Below, in pieces: positions 36,161 to 44,879 of a stretch of DNA of 64,000 nucleotides. The stretch covers positions 1,668,501-1,732,500 of the forward strand of contig NZ_OY781884.1 of the NCBI RefSeq assembly GCF_963677155.1, written 5' to 3'. The first letter of the stretch is position 1, and each line of letters begins with the position of its first letter. A model generated the notes under the pieces. That model saw only the letters and a program-made list of their open reading frames with translations, was not told where the DNA came from and made no database searches. The translations under genes and the position numbers were made by a program. This DNA is from an uncultured Draconibacterium sp. GTDB lineage: Bacteria > Bacteroidota > Bacteroidia > Bacteroidales > Prolixibacteraceae.

Positions 36161-36219
36161 GTCATTCCGAACTTGTTTCGGAATCTATAAAAAAGATGCT
36201 GAAACAAGTTCAGCATGAC
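36161..36219 (+). repeat. REP-like inverted repeat in the actB-actC spacer
   Basis: The arm starting GTCATTCCGAACTTGTTTCG (36161-36180) is almost the reverse complement of the arm ending GAAACAAGTTCAGCATGAC (36201-36219). The two carry GTCAT/ATGAC ends, typical of intergenic palindromic elements of Bacteroidota. It lies in the 157-base gap between actB and actC. Confidence 0.75.
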
Positions 36220-36276
36220 GTGAAACCACTTTAAGGTGTTGAAGATTAAGTAAGAAACAAAAAAGCATAAACGCCT

Positions 36277-37662
36277 ATGTTTAATTCAGCCGTAAGGGGA
36301 AAGCTAATTGATGGCGACAAATCGTTCAGCCAGATATCGAAGCAGATATTAGCGCCCATCCATGACAAAACGCCACTGTGGTGGTATGCAGCCATGCTGG
36401 TGAGCTTGGGCATGTTTGGATTTGGTTTGTATTGCAAATACATCACCGTTTCAACCGGAATTGGTACCTGGGGAGTAAACAACTCGGTAGCCTGGGGGTG
36501 GGCCATCATCAACTTTGTTTGGTGGATTGGTATCGGACATGCCGGAACCGCATTTTCCATTTTCCTGCTCATTTTACGGCAGAAATGGAGAACCGCCATT
36601 AACCGCGCCGCCGAAGCAATGACCGTTGTTGCAGTATTCTGTGCCAGCCTTTTCCCGCTGCTGCACATGGGACGTCCGTGGTTATTTTTCTTCATTTTCC
36701 CTTATCCGAATACACGAGGTCCGCTTTGGGTAAATTTTAATTCACCGCTTTTCTGGGACTTTGTGGCTATTTCAGCTTACCTGCTTATATCAGCAAGTTT
36801 CTGGTATTTTGGCATGGTGCCTGATTTTGCAACCATTCGCGACACGGCAAAATCAAAAATAAAAAAAGCGATATACGGATTCTTTTCTTTTGGATGGACC
36901 GGATCGAGCCGCGAGTGGCTGCGTTTTGAAGGCCTGAGTTTTGTGCTTGGCGGAATTGCTGCAGTATTGGTAGTTTCGGTACACTCAATTGTGGCCACCG
37001 ACTTTGCCGTTTCGGTACAGGCGGGCTGGCATACGACAATCTTCCCACCGTACTTTGTAATTGGAGCAATTTTCTCGGGATTTGCCATGGTGCTCACACT
37101 GGTAATTACCATGCGTGCCCTGTACAAAATGAATGACTTTATTACCGACCGGCACGTGGATGCAATTTGCCGGATTCTGATATTTATTTCGCTCATTATG
37201 GGAACTGCCTATATGACCGAAATCTTTATCGCCTGGTATTCGGCTTCGGAATACGAAACCTATATGTTCTTCAAAAACCGATTATTTGGTGATTATGCCT
37301 TCCAGTTTTGGGCCATGTTTACAGCCAACGCTGTAATTCCTCAGTTGTTTTGGTTTAAAGCGGTGCGCAAACGCATGTGGATGGTTTTTATCATATCCAT
37401 TATCATCAATATAGGTATGTGGTTCGAGCGTTTTAACATTGTGGTTACCACCCTTAGCCGCGATTATTTACCGGCCAACTGGGCTAACTATTCGCCCACC
37501 TACGTTGAAATAGGATTCTTTATCGGTACACTCGGAATGTTTTTGGCCGGAGTACTATTGTTCTTCCGCTACATTCCAATGATTGCCATTTCGGAATTAA
37601 AAAGTGTGGCAAAATTCGACAAACCAAATAACGGACAACTAAAAGCAAAGAGTCATGAGTAA
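36277..37662 (+). CDS. actC: Alternative complex III quinol-oxidising membrane subunit (NrfD family)
   Basis: ActC is an NrfD/PsrC-like membrane protein with about ten segments and carries the quinol site next to ActB. The 461 residues contain segments such as WGWAIINFVWWIGIGHAGTA (near residue 70-90), FPLLHMGRPWLFFF and WMFWAMFTANAVIPQL-like stretches further on; the Gly-His and membrane Asp/Glu positions match the family. The start ATG at 36277 follows the REP-like element, with AAAAAAGCATAAACGCCT upstream and no Shine-Dalgarno site. It overlaps actD by 8 bases. Confidence 0.93.
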   Translation: MFNSAVRGKLIDGDKSFSQISKQILAPIHDKTPLWWYAAMLVSLGMFGFGLYCKYITVSTGIGTWGVNNSVAWGWAIINFVWWIGIGHAGTAFSIFLLILRQKWRTAINRAAEAMTVVAVFCASLFPLLHMGRPWLFFFIFPYPNTRGPLWVNFNSPLFWDFVAISAYLLISASFWYFGMVPDFATIRDTAKSKIKKAIYGFFSFGWTGSSREWLRFEGLSFVLGGIAAVLVVSVHSIVATDFAVSVQAGWHTTIFPPYFVIGAIFSGFAMVLTLVITMRALYKMNDFITDRHVDAICRILIFISLIMGTAYMTEIFIAWYSASEYETYMFFKNRLFGDYAFQFWAMFTANAVIPQLFWFKAVRKRMWMVFIISIIINIGMWFERFNIVVTTLSRDYLPANWANYSPTYVEIGFFIGTLGMFLAGVLLFFRYIPMIAISELKSVAKFDKPNNGQLKAKSHE

Positions 37663-38152
37663 AAAATATATCCTTGGCGTTTTTGACGACGAAGCTACAT
37701 TGGTTGACGCTTTTGAGAAATTAAAAGACAAAGGAGTAATGCCGGTTGAGGTTTACACGCCTTACCCGGTACACGAGATATTGGAGGGAATGCCCATAAA
37801 AACACGCATTACACATGCAGCTTTCTTTTACGGATTGTTTGCGGCGCTGGGTATTCTAGGATTTCTGACTTATGCAGCCTCCATTAGTTGGCCTTTACAC
37901 TACGGAGGAAAACCATTCAATGCATTCCCGTCGTTTATTGTGGTTACTATTGTGGCCACCATTCTTTCCATAACGCTGCTTACACTCTTTACCTTTTCAG
38001 TACGGGCAAAAGTATTCCCCGGCAAAAAAGCAGAGATATTTCACGAGCGGGCCACCGACGATAAGTTTGTTATGGTGTTCGACGAAGCCGGAATTGAAAA
38101 CGATCGTGAATCGTTAAAAGCAATTCTAACTGAACATGGTAAAATTGAATAA
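37655..38152 (+). CDS. actD: Alternative complex III subunit ActD (DUF3341)
   Basis: A 165-residue DUF3341 protein, subunit ActD of alternative complex III. A soluble N-terminal part (MSKKYILGVFDDEATLVDAF) is followed by two transmembrane segments (FFYGLFAALGILGFLTYAAS and FIVVTIVATILSITLLTLFT) and a cytoplasmic C-terminus. Its start overlaps the actC stop by 8 bases, which suggests translational coupling. Confidence 0.92.
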   Translation: MSKKYILGVFDDEATLVDAFEKLKDKGVMPVEVYTPYPVHEILEGMPIKTRITHAAFFYGLFAALGILGFLTYAASISWPLHYGGKPFNAFPSFIVVTIVATILSITLLTLFTFSVRAKVFPGKKAEIFHERATDDKFVMVFDEAGIENDRESLKAILTEHGKIE

Positions 38153-38165
38153 TAGATTTAGAGCT

Positions 38166-38765
38166 ATGAGCATTGAGAAAAACAGATATAAAATAAAAGA
38201 CAAAAATATAAAGCAAAGCCGAACTTTTGCCTTTGTACTTTTAACTTTTGCCCTACTAACTTCGTGCGATTATAGCCGCCGAACTACAGGCTGGCAGTAT
38301 TTCGATGACATGGTTACTTCGCCAGCTTACGAGAGCTATACGTCTAATCCCAATTTTGCAGATGGAAAAACCATGCAACCACCTGTTCCGGGGACAATCC
38401 CGAGGGGTATAATCCCTTACGCTTACCAAAAAACCGATGAAGACCGGGCACTGGCTGCTGCCACACTGGTAAACGAGTTGGAACCAAGCAAAGAAAACCT
38501 GGAACGCGGCGAAAAAATGTATGGCATTTACTGTATGCAATGCCACGGCGAAAAAGGCAACGGACAGGGGCGATTGTATATAAGTAAAAAATATACTTAC
38601 CCTCCGGCCAGTTTGCTTAGCGAAAAAATGATGGCCAATCCCGAAGCTGATATCTACCATGTTATTACCGTAGGCTTTGGAATTATGGGCGAGCACGGTT
38701 CGATGATTAAACCAGACGACCGCTGGAAAATTGCGATGTATGTAAAAGAGGTATTACAGAATTGA
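38166..38765 (+). CDS. actE: Alternative complex III monoheme cytochrome c lipoprotein
   Basis: ActE carries one heme c and is anchored by an N-terminal lipid. The longest frame opens at 38136 inside actD, but the start at 38166 (MSIEKNRYKIKDKN) is preferred: it clears the actD stop by 13 bases and gives a lipoprotein signal ending in the lipobox LLTSC. The heme motif is MYGIYCMQCHGEKGNGQG (near residue 125), and the axial Met is probably in GFGIMGEHGSM further on. Length 199 residues. Confidence 0.92.
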   Translation: MSIEKNRYKIKDKNIKQSRTFAFVLLTFALLTSCDYSRRTTGWQYFDDMVTSPAYESYTSNPNFADGKTMQPPVPGTIPRGIIPYAYQKTDEDRALAAATLVNELEPSKENLERGEKMYGIYCMQCHGEKGNGQGRLYISKKYTYPPASLLSEKMMANPEADIYHVITVGFGIMGEHGSMIKPDDRWKIAMYVKEVLQN

Positions 38766-38832
38766 AAATTTTATGATGAGAATTCATCTAAAATATCATG
38801 GGCATAAAAATTAGGAAGCAGAATATAAAGCT

Positions 38833-38906
38833 GTCATTTCGACGAAGAATGAGGAGAAATCTGTCTCATGAATAAGATTTCTCAGTCGTACCTCCTTCGA
38901 AATGAC
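38833..38906 (+). repeat. REP-like inverted repeat upstream of actF
   Basis: The arms begin GTCATTTCGACGAAGAATGA (38833-38852) and end CTCCTTCGAAATGAC (38892-38906), nearly reverse complementary with GTCAT/ATGAC ends and AAATCT/AGATTT-like inner pairing. It occupies most of the gap between actE and actF and contains the most upstream ATG (38902) of the actF frame. Confidence 0.75.
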
Positions 38907-38958
38907 AACTATGAATGATTTGAACGATAAACAAAGAAGAACAAAAGAAACAACAGAT

Positions 38959-40119
38959 ATGGAAGACCGATTAACACTTTCCAATAAGTTTAAAATACTC
39001 ACCTATGCGCTAATAGGTGTTGGTGTAGTTTCGTTTGCGCTGGGTTTTGTTTTCGATGCCGAGCGCACCTGGGCGAACTACCTTTTAAACAACTACTATT
39101 TTGTGTCGCTGGCCATTGGCGCCGCCTTTTTTGCCGCCATCCAGTACATTACACAATCGGGCTGGTCGGCCATGTTTAAACGTGTACCCGAAGCGATGGT
39201 AGCCTATCTTCCGTTTGCTGCGGTATTCTTCATCATCCTGTATTTTGGTATGCATTCGGTTTTCGAGTGGACTCACCACGAAGTTGTTTCGCACGATCAT
39301 ATTTTGCAACATAAATCGCCCTATTTAAACGAACCGTTCTTTTTTGCGCGCGTAATTGTATTTTTTGCTGCGTGGATCATCCTCACTAAAGTTCTGCGCA
39401 AATTCTCGTTAAAAGAAGACGAAGTTGGCGGTATGGTTTATTTCGAAAAATCGGAGTTCTATTCCAAGATCCTGATATTTGTTCTGGCACTTTCATTCAG
39501 CCTGTTTTCAGTTGATATGTTAATGTCGCTCGAACCCCACTGGTTCAGCACCATGTTTGCAGGAAAAAGTTTTATGGCAGGAGTTTTACATGCCTCATCA
39601 ATAATTGCATTGATTGTAATAATACTATCGAAACAAGGTAAATTCCCTTTGCTTAACCACAGTCACCTGCACGATTTTACCCGCTATATTTTTATGTCGA
39701 GCATTGTTTGGGGTTACTTCAATTTTGCCGAATTCATGTTAATCTGGTACGGTAATATTCCCGAAGAAACATCGTTTTTTGTACATCGCTGGCACGGCGC
39801 TTATAAAATCCTCTTCTTTGCCAATATCGTTATCAACTGGGGAATCCCGTTTTTGGTACTTATGCCACGAAAAAGTTCACGAAGCAAACTGTTTATGGTA
39901 CCGGTGATTCTACTTCTGATAATCGGACAATACACCGAACTGTACTACATCATCTGGCCGGCAACGGTTCACGAAGCTAAGTTTGGCCTACTCGAAATCG
40001 GTACTTTTCTGGGTTATGCCGGATTATTTTCGTGGGTAGTTGGCACAACACTTACCAAAGCCAGTCTGATACCGAAAAACCATCCTTATCTGGAAGAAAG
40101 TATTCAGCATCATTTCTAA
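38959..40119 (+). CDS. actF: Alternative complex III membrane subunit ActF
   Basis: ActF is the second NrfD-like membrane subunit of alternative complex III, with about ten membrane segments. The frame opens at 38902 inside a REP-like element; I use 38959 (MEDRLTLSNKFKILTYALIG) because the sequence after it resembles the family N-terminus; 38911 is an alternative. Typical segments are AVFFIILYFGMHSVFEWTHHE, SLFSVDMLMSLEPHWFSTMFAGKSFMAG (near residue 195) and FAEFMLIWYGNIPEETSFF. Last gene of the act operon; no cytochrome oxidase genes follow. Confidence 0.92.
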   Translation: MEDRLTLSNKFKILTYALIGVGVVSFALGFVFDAERTWANYLLNNYYFVSLAIGAAFFAAIQYITQSGWSAMFKRVPEAMVAYLPFAAVFFIILYFGMHSVFEWTHHEVVSHDHILQHKSPYLNEPFFFARVIVFFAAWIILTKVLRKFSLKEDEVGGMVYFEKSEFYSKILIFVLALSFSLFSVDMLMSLEPHWFSTMFAGKSFMAGVLHASSIIALIVIILSKQGKFPLLNHSHLHDFTRYIFMSSIVWGYFNFAEFMLIWYGNIPEETSFFVHRWHGAYKILFFANIVINWGIPFLVLMPRKSSRSKLFMVPVILLLIIGQYTELYYIIWPATVHEAKFGLLEIGTFLGYAGLFSWVVGTTLTKASLIPKNHPYLEESIQHHF

Positions 40120-40247
40120 ATATGTTTTTATACGATCGCATTTAGAAATCGTCATTTTGCCTATAAAAATCCTCCAATCCCAAAATATTAAATTGGAATA
40201 ATTAAGTTTATGTTTACTTTTAAAACAGAAAACCAATACTAATTCCA

Positions 40248-40850
40248 ATGTTATTAAATTCAATTCTCCCTAATTGGTCGGAAATCAGTGTATTCGAACA
40301 AGCTTTCTGGATCATAGCAATTCCGGCAACCGTCTTTTTCCTTCTGCTATTAGTTCTAACCATATTTGGTGGAGATGCCGATACCGATGTGGATGTTGAC
40401 ACAGATGTTGACGGTGACATCGCTGATGGCGATTCAATTCCTTTCCAATTTATTTCATTAAAAAACATTGTTGCCTTTTTTACTGTATTTGGCTGGTCAG
40501 GTATTGGCTTTATAAATATGGGATTAGGCCCCGGGCAAGTGATCCTTTTCTCCACCCTATGTGGTCTGACTATGATGTTTTTAATGGCCTCGCTGTTCTA
40601 TTTCATGTCGAAACTGGCTGAAAACGGAACATTACGTATGGGAAACGCCATTGACAAATTAGGTGAGGTTTACCTTATAATTCCGGCCAAACGCGGTGGG
40701 ATGGGCAAAGTTCAACTTAATGTTCAGGGCTCGATGCGAACACTCGATGCCATTACCGATGATGAAGAACCGATCCCTACTTCTTCAATAGTTCAGGTAA
40801 TAAATGTAATTGACGATCATATTCTCCTTGTTCAAAAACAAGGCAATTAA
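40248..40850 (+). CDS. NfeD/YqiJ-like membrane protein, flotillin partner
   Basis: A 200-residue membrane protein with three hydrophobic segments, followed by a C-terminal OB-fold-like region (about 125-200, GEVYLIIPAKRGGMGKVQLNVQG). Between segments one and two is a striking aspartate repeat, DADTDVDVDTDVDGD. Encoded 21 bases upstream of a flotillin, the usual partner arrangement of NfeD and YqiJ proteins. The fit to a specific family (YqiJ) is plausible but not certain. Confidence 0.75.
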   Translation: MLLNSILPNWSEISVFEQAFWIIAIPATVFFLLLLVLTIFGGDADTDVDVDTDVDGDIADGDSIPFQFISLKNIVAFFTVFGWSGIGFINMGLGPGQVILFSTLCGLTMMFLMASLFYFMSKLAENGTLRMGNAIDKLGEVYLIIPAKRGGMGKVQLNVQGSMRTLDAITDDEEPIPTSSIVQVINVIDDHILLVQKQGN

Positions 40851-40871
40851 TAACCCTTTTAATTAAATTTT

Positions 40872-42320
40872 ATGAACGATTATTTTGTTATTCTTCTAAG
40901 CATTGCTGCTCTTTTTGTATTTATCATCATTGTAGCCATGATGCGGCGTTACAAACGTTGTCCTTCGGATCGGATTTTGGTTGTTTACGGTAAAGTAGGC
41001 AAAGGAGCAAACAGCGAAAGCCGCTCTGCTAAATGTATTCACGGCGGTGCAGCCTTTATCTGGCCGATCATTCATTCTTATTCATTTTTAGATTTAACTC
41101 CGATTTCTATTGAAATTAATCTGACAAATGCTCTGAGTAAACAAAACATCCGTGTTGATGTGCCCTCACGTTTTACTGTAGGTGTTTCTACCGAACCGAA
41201 CATTATGAACAATGCCGCCGAACGCTTACTCGGACTTTCGCAAGAATCGATAAGCAACCTGGCAAAAGACATTATTTTTGGTCAGTTGCGTTTGGTTGTT
41301 GCCACAATGGATATCGAGGAAATTAATAGCAACCGAGACAAGTTCCTTGCTGCTGTTTCATCGAATGTTGAGGCTGAATTGAAAAAAATTGGTCTGAAAC
41401 TGATCAACGTAAATGTTACCGATATCAACGATGAATCGGGATACATTGAAGCACTTGGAAAAGAAGCTGCGGCAAAAGCCATTAACGATGCTAAAAAGAG
41501 CGTGGCCGAAAAAAACCGCGATGGAGAAATTGGTCAGGCAGAAGCGATGCAAGACCAACGTGTGCAAGTTGCAGGTGCTGATGCAACGGCTGTTGAAGGA
41601 GAGAACATTGCTAAAGTAACAATCGCAAACTCCGATGCAGACAGACGTGAAAAAGAAGCTGAGGCAAACCGACGTGCTGTAGCTGCCGAAAAAGTAACTG
41701 ATGCAAAAGCGCTGGAAGAGGCATATGCTGCAGAAAAGCTGGCAGAACAGGTTCGTGCTGAAAGAGATAAGGCAACACAAGTTGCGAATATTATAATTCC
41801 TGCAGAGATTGATAAAGAAAAAGTTCAGATTGAAGCCGAAGCGGTGGCAGAACAAAAACGCAGAATTGCAAAAGGTGAAGCTGATGCAATCTTCATGAAA
41901 ATGGAAGCTGAAGGTAAAGGTACCTTTGAGATACTGAGCAAACAAGCCGAAGGTTTCGACCAACTTGTGAAAGCAGCTGGCAACGACGCCCAAAAAGCAG
42001 TACTCATGATGATTGCAGACAAATTACCGGAATTAGTTGCAACCCAGGTTGAAGCCATTAAGAACATTAAAATTGACAAAGTTACTGTTTGGGAAACCGG
42101 AAACGGGAAAGACGGAAAAACATCAACAGCTAACTTTATGCAAGGAATGCTTGGTTCCATCCCTCCTCTCGACGATATTTTTAAATCTGCAGGAATGGAA
42201 CTTCCCAACTATTTAAAAGGTGATAATAAAGCAGAGGAATCGGTTACTGATGAATCCAAAGTTTCAGCAAACCACGACTCTGATTTTGAAGAGCCAGAAG
42301 TAATTGACCCTGAAAAATAG
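40872..42320 (+). CDS. Flotillin (SPFH domain) family protein
   Basis: A 482-residue flotillin: one N-terminal membrane segment (VILLSIAALFVFIIIVAMM), an SPFH domain (about 30-200, with RILVVYGKVGKGANSESRSAKCIHGGAAFIWP) and a long Ala/Glu-rich coiled coil (about 205-380) rich in AEA repeats. The C-terminus has a glycine-poor NANFMQGMLGSIPPLDDIF-like segment and an acidic tail. Flotillins form membrane microdomain scaffolds. It is in an operon with the NfeD-like gene and followed by a terminator. Confidence 0.93.
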   Translation: MNDYFVILLSIAALFVFIIIVAMMRRYKRCPSDRILVVYGKVGKGANSESRSAKCIHGGAAFIWPIIHSYSFLDLTPISIEINLTNALSKQNIRVDVPSRFTVGVSTEPNIMNNAAERLLGLSQESISNLAKDIIFGQLRLVVATMDIEEINSNRDKFLAAVSSNVEAELKKIGLKLINVNVTDINDESGYIEALGKEAAAKAINDAKKSVAEKNRDGEIGQAEAMQDQRVQVAGADATAVEGENIAKVTIANSDADRREKEAEANRRAVAAEKVTDAKALEEAYAAEKLAEQVRAERDKATQVANIIIPAEIDKEKVQIEAEAVAEQKRRIAKGEADAIFMKMEAEGKGTFEILSKQAEGFDQLVKAAGNDAQKAVLMMIADKLPELVATQVEAIKNIKIDKVTVWETGNGKDGKTSTANFMQGMLGSIPPLDDIFKSAGMELPNYLKGDNKAEESVTDESKVSANHDSDFEEPEVIDPEK

Positions 42321-42347
42321 GCATTCATATAGAAAAATGTTTGCTTC

Positions 42348-42377
42348 ACCGGTTTTCTTTCGGAAACCGGTTTTTTT
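42348..42377 (+). terminator. Terminator of the flotillin operon
   Basis: ACCGGTTT (42348-42355), loop TCTTTCGG and AAACCGGT (42364-42371), followed by a T-run. A perfect eight-pair stem 28 bases after the flotillin stop. Confidence 0.85.
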
Positions 42378-42406
42378 ATATTTTCTTTTAATCATTTTTA
42401 AAACCA

Positions 42407-42427
42407 AACCCGTAATTTGCACGGGTT
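42407..42427 (+). promoter_or_regulatory. Inverted repeat upstream of the NatA-like gene
   Basis: AACCCGT (42407-42413), spacer AATTTGC and ACGGGTT (42421-42427) form a symmetric site 27 bases before the NatA-like ATG. The spacer with its flank reads TAATTTGC, a partial match to the -7 box, so the palindrome may be an operator over the promoter. Confidence 0.4.
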
Positions 42428-42453
42428 AATTCTTACTATTCAATAAAAACAAT

Positions 42454-43377
42454 ATGGAATTATTCGAAGCGCGCAATGTAAACAAGGTTTTTGCCAGCAC
42501 ACAGGCCTTAACCGATGTTAGCATTTCGGTGAAAGAACAAAGCATTTTTGGTTTGCTCGGGCCTAATGGAGCAGGCAAAACCACCCTCATCCGCATTATT
42601 AACCAGATTACCGCCCCCGACAGTGGTGAGATATTTCTGAACGGAAGAAAAATGAACCGGAAAGATATTTCGCAAATCGGTTACCTGCCCGAAGAACGCG
42701 GACTCTACAAAAAAATGAAAATTGGCGAGCAGGCGATTTACCTGGCTCAACTAAAAGGCATGTCGCAGCGCGATGCATCGAGAAACCTGAAACAGTGGTT
42801 TGAAAAATTCGACATTATGCCCTGGTGGAATAAAAAAGTAGAAGAGCTGTCGAAAGGTATGCAGCAAAAAGTACAATTTATTACCACCGTTGTTCATCAG
42901 CCCAAACTGCTGATCTTTGATGAACCTTTTAGCGGTTTCGACCCGATTAATGCCAACTTGTTGAAGAAGGAAATTCTGAACCTGAAGGCTGAAGGGGCCA
43001 CGATTATCTTCTCAACCCACAACATGGGATCGGTAGAAGAACTGTGCGACCACATTGCGCTGATCAACAAATCGAAAAAGATTGAAGACGGGCCAACCGA
43101 CGAGATTCGCATGAAATACAAAACCAATATTTTCGACATAAAATACCGGGGAGATTTCAGAGCTATTGACCTGGCTTTGGGCACCGATTACAAAATCATC
43201 AGTCACGATGAATCAGAAAAGGCGAACACCCTAAAAGTTCAGTATATGAACGGAAAATCGAATAATGAATTATTGTCGGCGATTATGCCGGCTGCCGAAA
43301 TTTTGGCATTCGAAGAGCTTATTCCGAGCATGAACGATGTATTTATTAATGCCGTTGAGGAGTCGAACAAAAACTAA
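42454..43377 (+). CDS. ABC transporter ATP-binding protein (NatA-like)
   Basis: A 307-residue ATPase subunit of an ABC exporter of the NatA/ABC-2 group. Walker A is GPNGAGKTT (residues 36-44), the signature is ELSKGMQQKVQF, Walker B LLIFDEPFSGFD (near 155) and the switch STHNMGSVEEL (near 189). The last about 90 residues form the C-terminal domain typical of this subfamily, with DIKYRGDF and LAFEELIPSMNDVFINAV. It is followed by the permease with an 11-base gap. Sodium or drug export is possible; the substrate is not shown. Confidence 0.93.
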   Translation: MELFEARNVNKVFASTQALTDVSISVKEQSIFGLLGPNGAGKTTLIRIINQITAPDSGEIFLNGRKMNRKDISQIGYLPEERGLYKKMKIGEQAIYLAQLKGMSQRDASRNLKQWFEKFDIMPWWNKKVEELSKGMQQKVQFITTVVHQPKLLIFDEPFSGFDPINANLLKKEILNLKAEGATIIFSTHNMGSVEELCDHIALINKSKKIEDGPTDEIRMKYKTNIFDIKYRGDFRAIDLALGTDYKIISHDESEKANTLKVQYMNGKSNNELLSAIMPAAEILAFEELIPSMNDVFINAVEESNKN

Positions 43378-43387
43378 ACAAGCCGTC

Positions 43388-44731
43388 ATGAACAACACAT
43401 TGCTAATATTAAAACAAGAATACCTGAAACGGGTTAAAAAGAAATCGTTTATCATACTAACCATCCTGATGCCGTTTTTAATAGCCGGCGTTTACGGACT
43501 GGTCATCTATTTCACGATAAAAGACGACACTGAAGAGCGCACCATAGCGGTTTACGATGCCACCAATCTATTTCTTGGCGAATTCAGCGACGAAGGAGCA
43601 ACAAGCTATCATTTTATTCCGAAAGAAGAATATACAGAGTTAAAAACGAATCTAAAAGGAAGTGGTTATTACGGCCTTCTTTTTATTCCATCCGACATTT
43701 ATTCGAACAACCAGGCACAACTTTTCTCCGAGAAACAATTGCCATTTGAATTGACCGAGCAAATTGAACGCAAACTAAGCCGCTTTATCGAAAACGACAA
43801 ACGACAAAAAGTAATAGCAGATTCGGGCATCCCCGATCTGGAGGAACGTTTGAGTAAAACGCGCACCAGTGTAACCCTTAGTACGTTAAAAGTTTCGCAA
43901 TCGGGCGAAACCAAGAAAAGCTCGTCGGTAGTGGCCTTTATTGCCAGTTACGCCATGGGATTTATTATTTATTTCTTTGTGTTTATGTATGGCGCCATGG
44001 TAATGCGGAGTGTAATGGAAGAAAAGAAAAGCCGTATTATCGAAGTAATTATTTCATCGGTAAAACCCAGCCAGCTGATGGCCGGAAAAATTATAGGAAC
44101 GGCACTGGTTGGCCTCACGCAGGTTGCGATATGGTTGGGTTTAGGAGGCATTGGATTGGTAGTTGTGCAGAGTTTCTTTTTCTCACCCGAGTCGGCACAA
44201 CAAATAGGACAAAGCATTATGGAATCGCAGGGACAAATGAATCCGGTAGCTATGCAGGCCACACATTCGAACCAGGCAATGGAAGTTATGGAAATGATTG
44301 GCAACCTGAATCTGCCGCTAATTCTTTTCTCATTCGTGTTCTATTTCCTGGCAGGCTATTTAATGTACAGTGCTTTATTGGGAGCAGTTGGCGCTGCTGT
44401 CGACAACGACGAAGATTCGCAGCAAATGATATTCCCGGTAACTTTCCCGTTGATACTTTCCATTATGTTGCTATTTCCCATTGCTAAAAACCCCGAAGGT
44501 CCGCTGGCATTTTGGTGTTCTATTATTCCTTTCACATCGCCGGTAGCCATGATGGCCCGTATTCCTTACGAACTGCCCACCTGGGAGCTCTTACTTTCAA
44601 TGGGCCTACTTGTACTTACAACCATCGTGTGTATTATGGCTGCTGCCAAAATCTACCGCATTGGGTTGCTTATGTATGGTAAAAAAGTAAATATCAAAGA
44701 ACTAATTAAATGGCTTAGATATAAAGGCTAG
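43388..44731 (+). CDS. ABC-2 type permease (NatB-like)
   Basis: A 447-residue permease, partner of the ATPase immediately upstream. I start at 43388 (MNNTLLILKQEYLKRVKKKSF), the typical ABC-2 start; the longer frame (43337) would overlap the ATPase gene. Membrane segments flank a large periplasmic part (about 50-195) and cluster at 200-440 with the signature MVMRSVMEEKKSRIIEVIISSVKPSQLMAGKIIG. The NatB family layout is clear. Confidence 0.92.
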   Translation: MNNTLLILKQEYLKRVKKKSFIILTILMPFLIAGVYGLVIYFTIKDDTEERTIAVYDATNLFLGEFSDEGATSYHFIPKEEYTELKTNLKGSGYYGLLFIPSDIYSNNQAQLFSEKQLPFELTEQIERKLSRFIENDKRQKVIADSGIPDLEERLSKTRTSVTLSTLKVSQSGETKKSSSVVAFIASYAMGFIIYFFVFMYGAMVMRSVMEEKKSRIIEVIISSVKPSQLMAGKIIGTALVGLTQVAIWLGLGGIGLVVVQSFFFSPESAQQIGQSIMESQGQMNPVAMQATHSNQAMEVMEMIGNLNLPLILFSFVFYFLAGYLMYSALLGAVGAAVDNDEDSQQMIFPVTFPLILSIMLLFPIAKNPEGPLAFWCSIIPFTSPVAMMARIPYELPTWELLLSMGLLVLTTIVCIMAAAKIYRIGLLMYGKKVNIKELIKWLRYKG

Positions 44732-44864
44732 TAACGAAAAGAATGAGTTCAGGATGACGAAACAAAATCTTTTAGACAGCCTCATAAATACCAAGATTTC
44801 TTAACAAAAAAGACAAAAACATGATTTTTTTCATATTTACTATTTAGAATAAATAAAAATTGCA

Positions 44865-44871
44865 TATCTTG
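44865..44871 (+). promoter_or_regulatory. Candidate -7 box for the cysK leader transcript
   Basis: TATCTTG (44865-44871) resembles the -7 box TAnnTTTG and lies 8 bases before the leader ATG. No TTTG -33 box is seen 19-21 bases upstream. If real, transcription would start near 44876, leaving almost no untranslated sequence before the leader ATG. Confidence 0.35.
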
Positions 44872-44879
44872 CACCTAGT

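Noticed and set aside
41358-41993. 211-codon open frame opposite the flotillin gene
   Set aside because: A shadow of the Ala/Glu-rich coiled coil, giving a Phe/Cys-rich product; the flotillin frame is clearly the real one.
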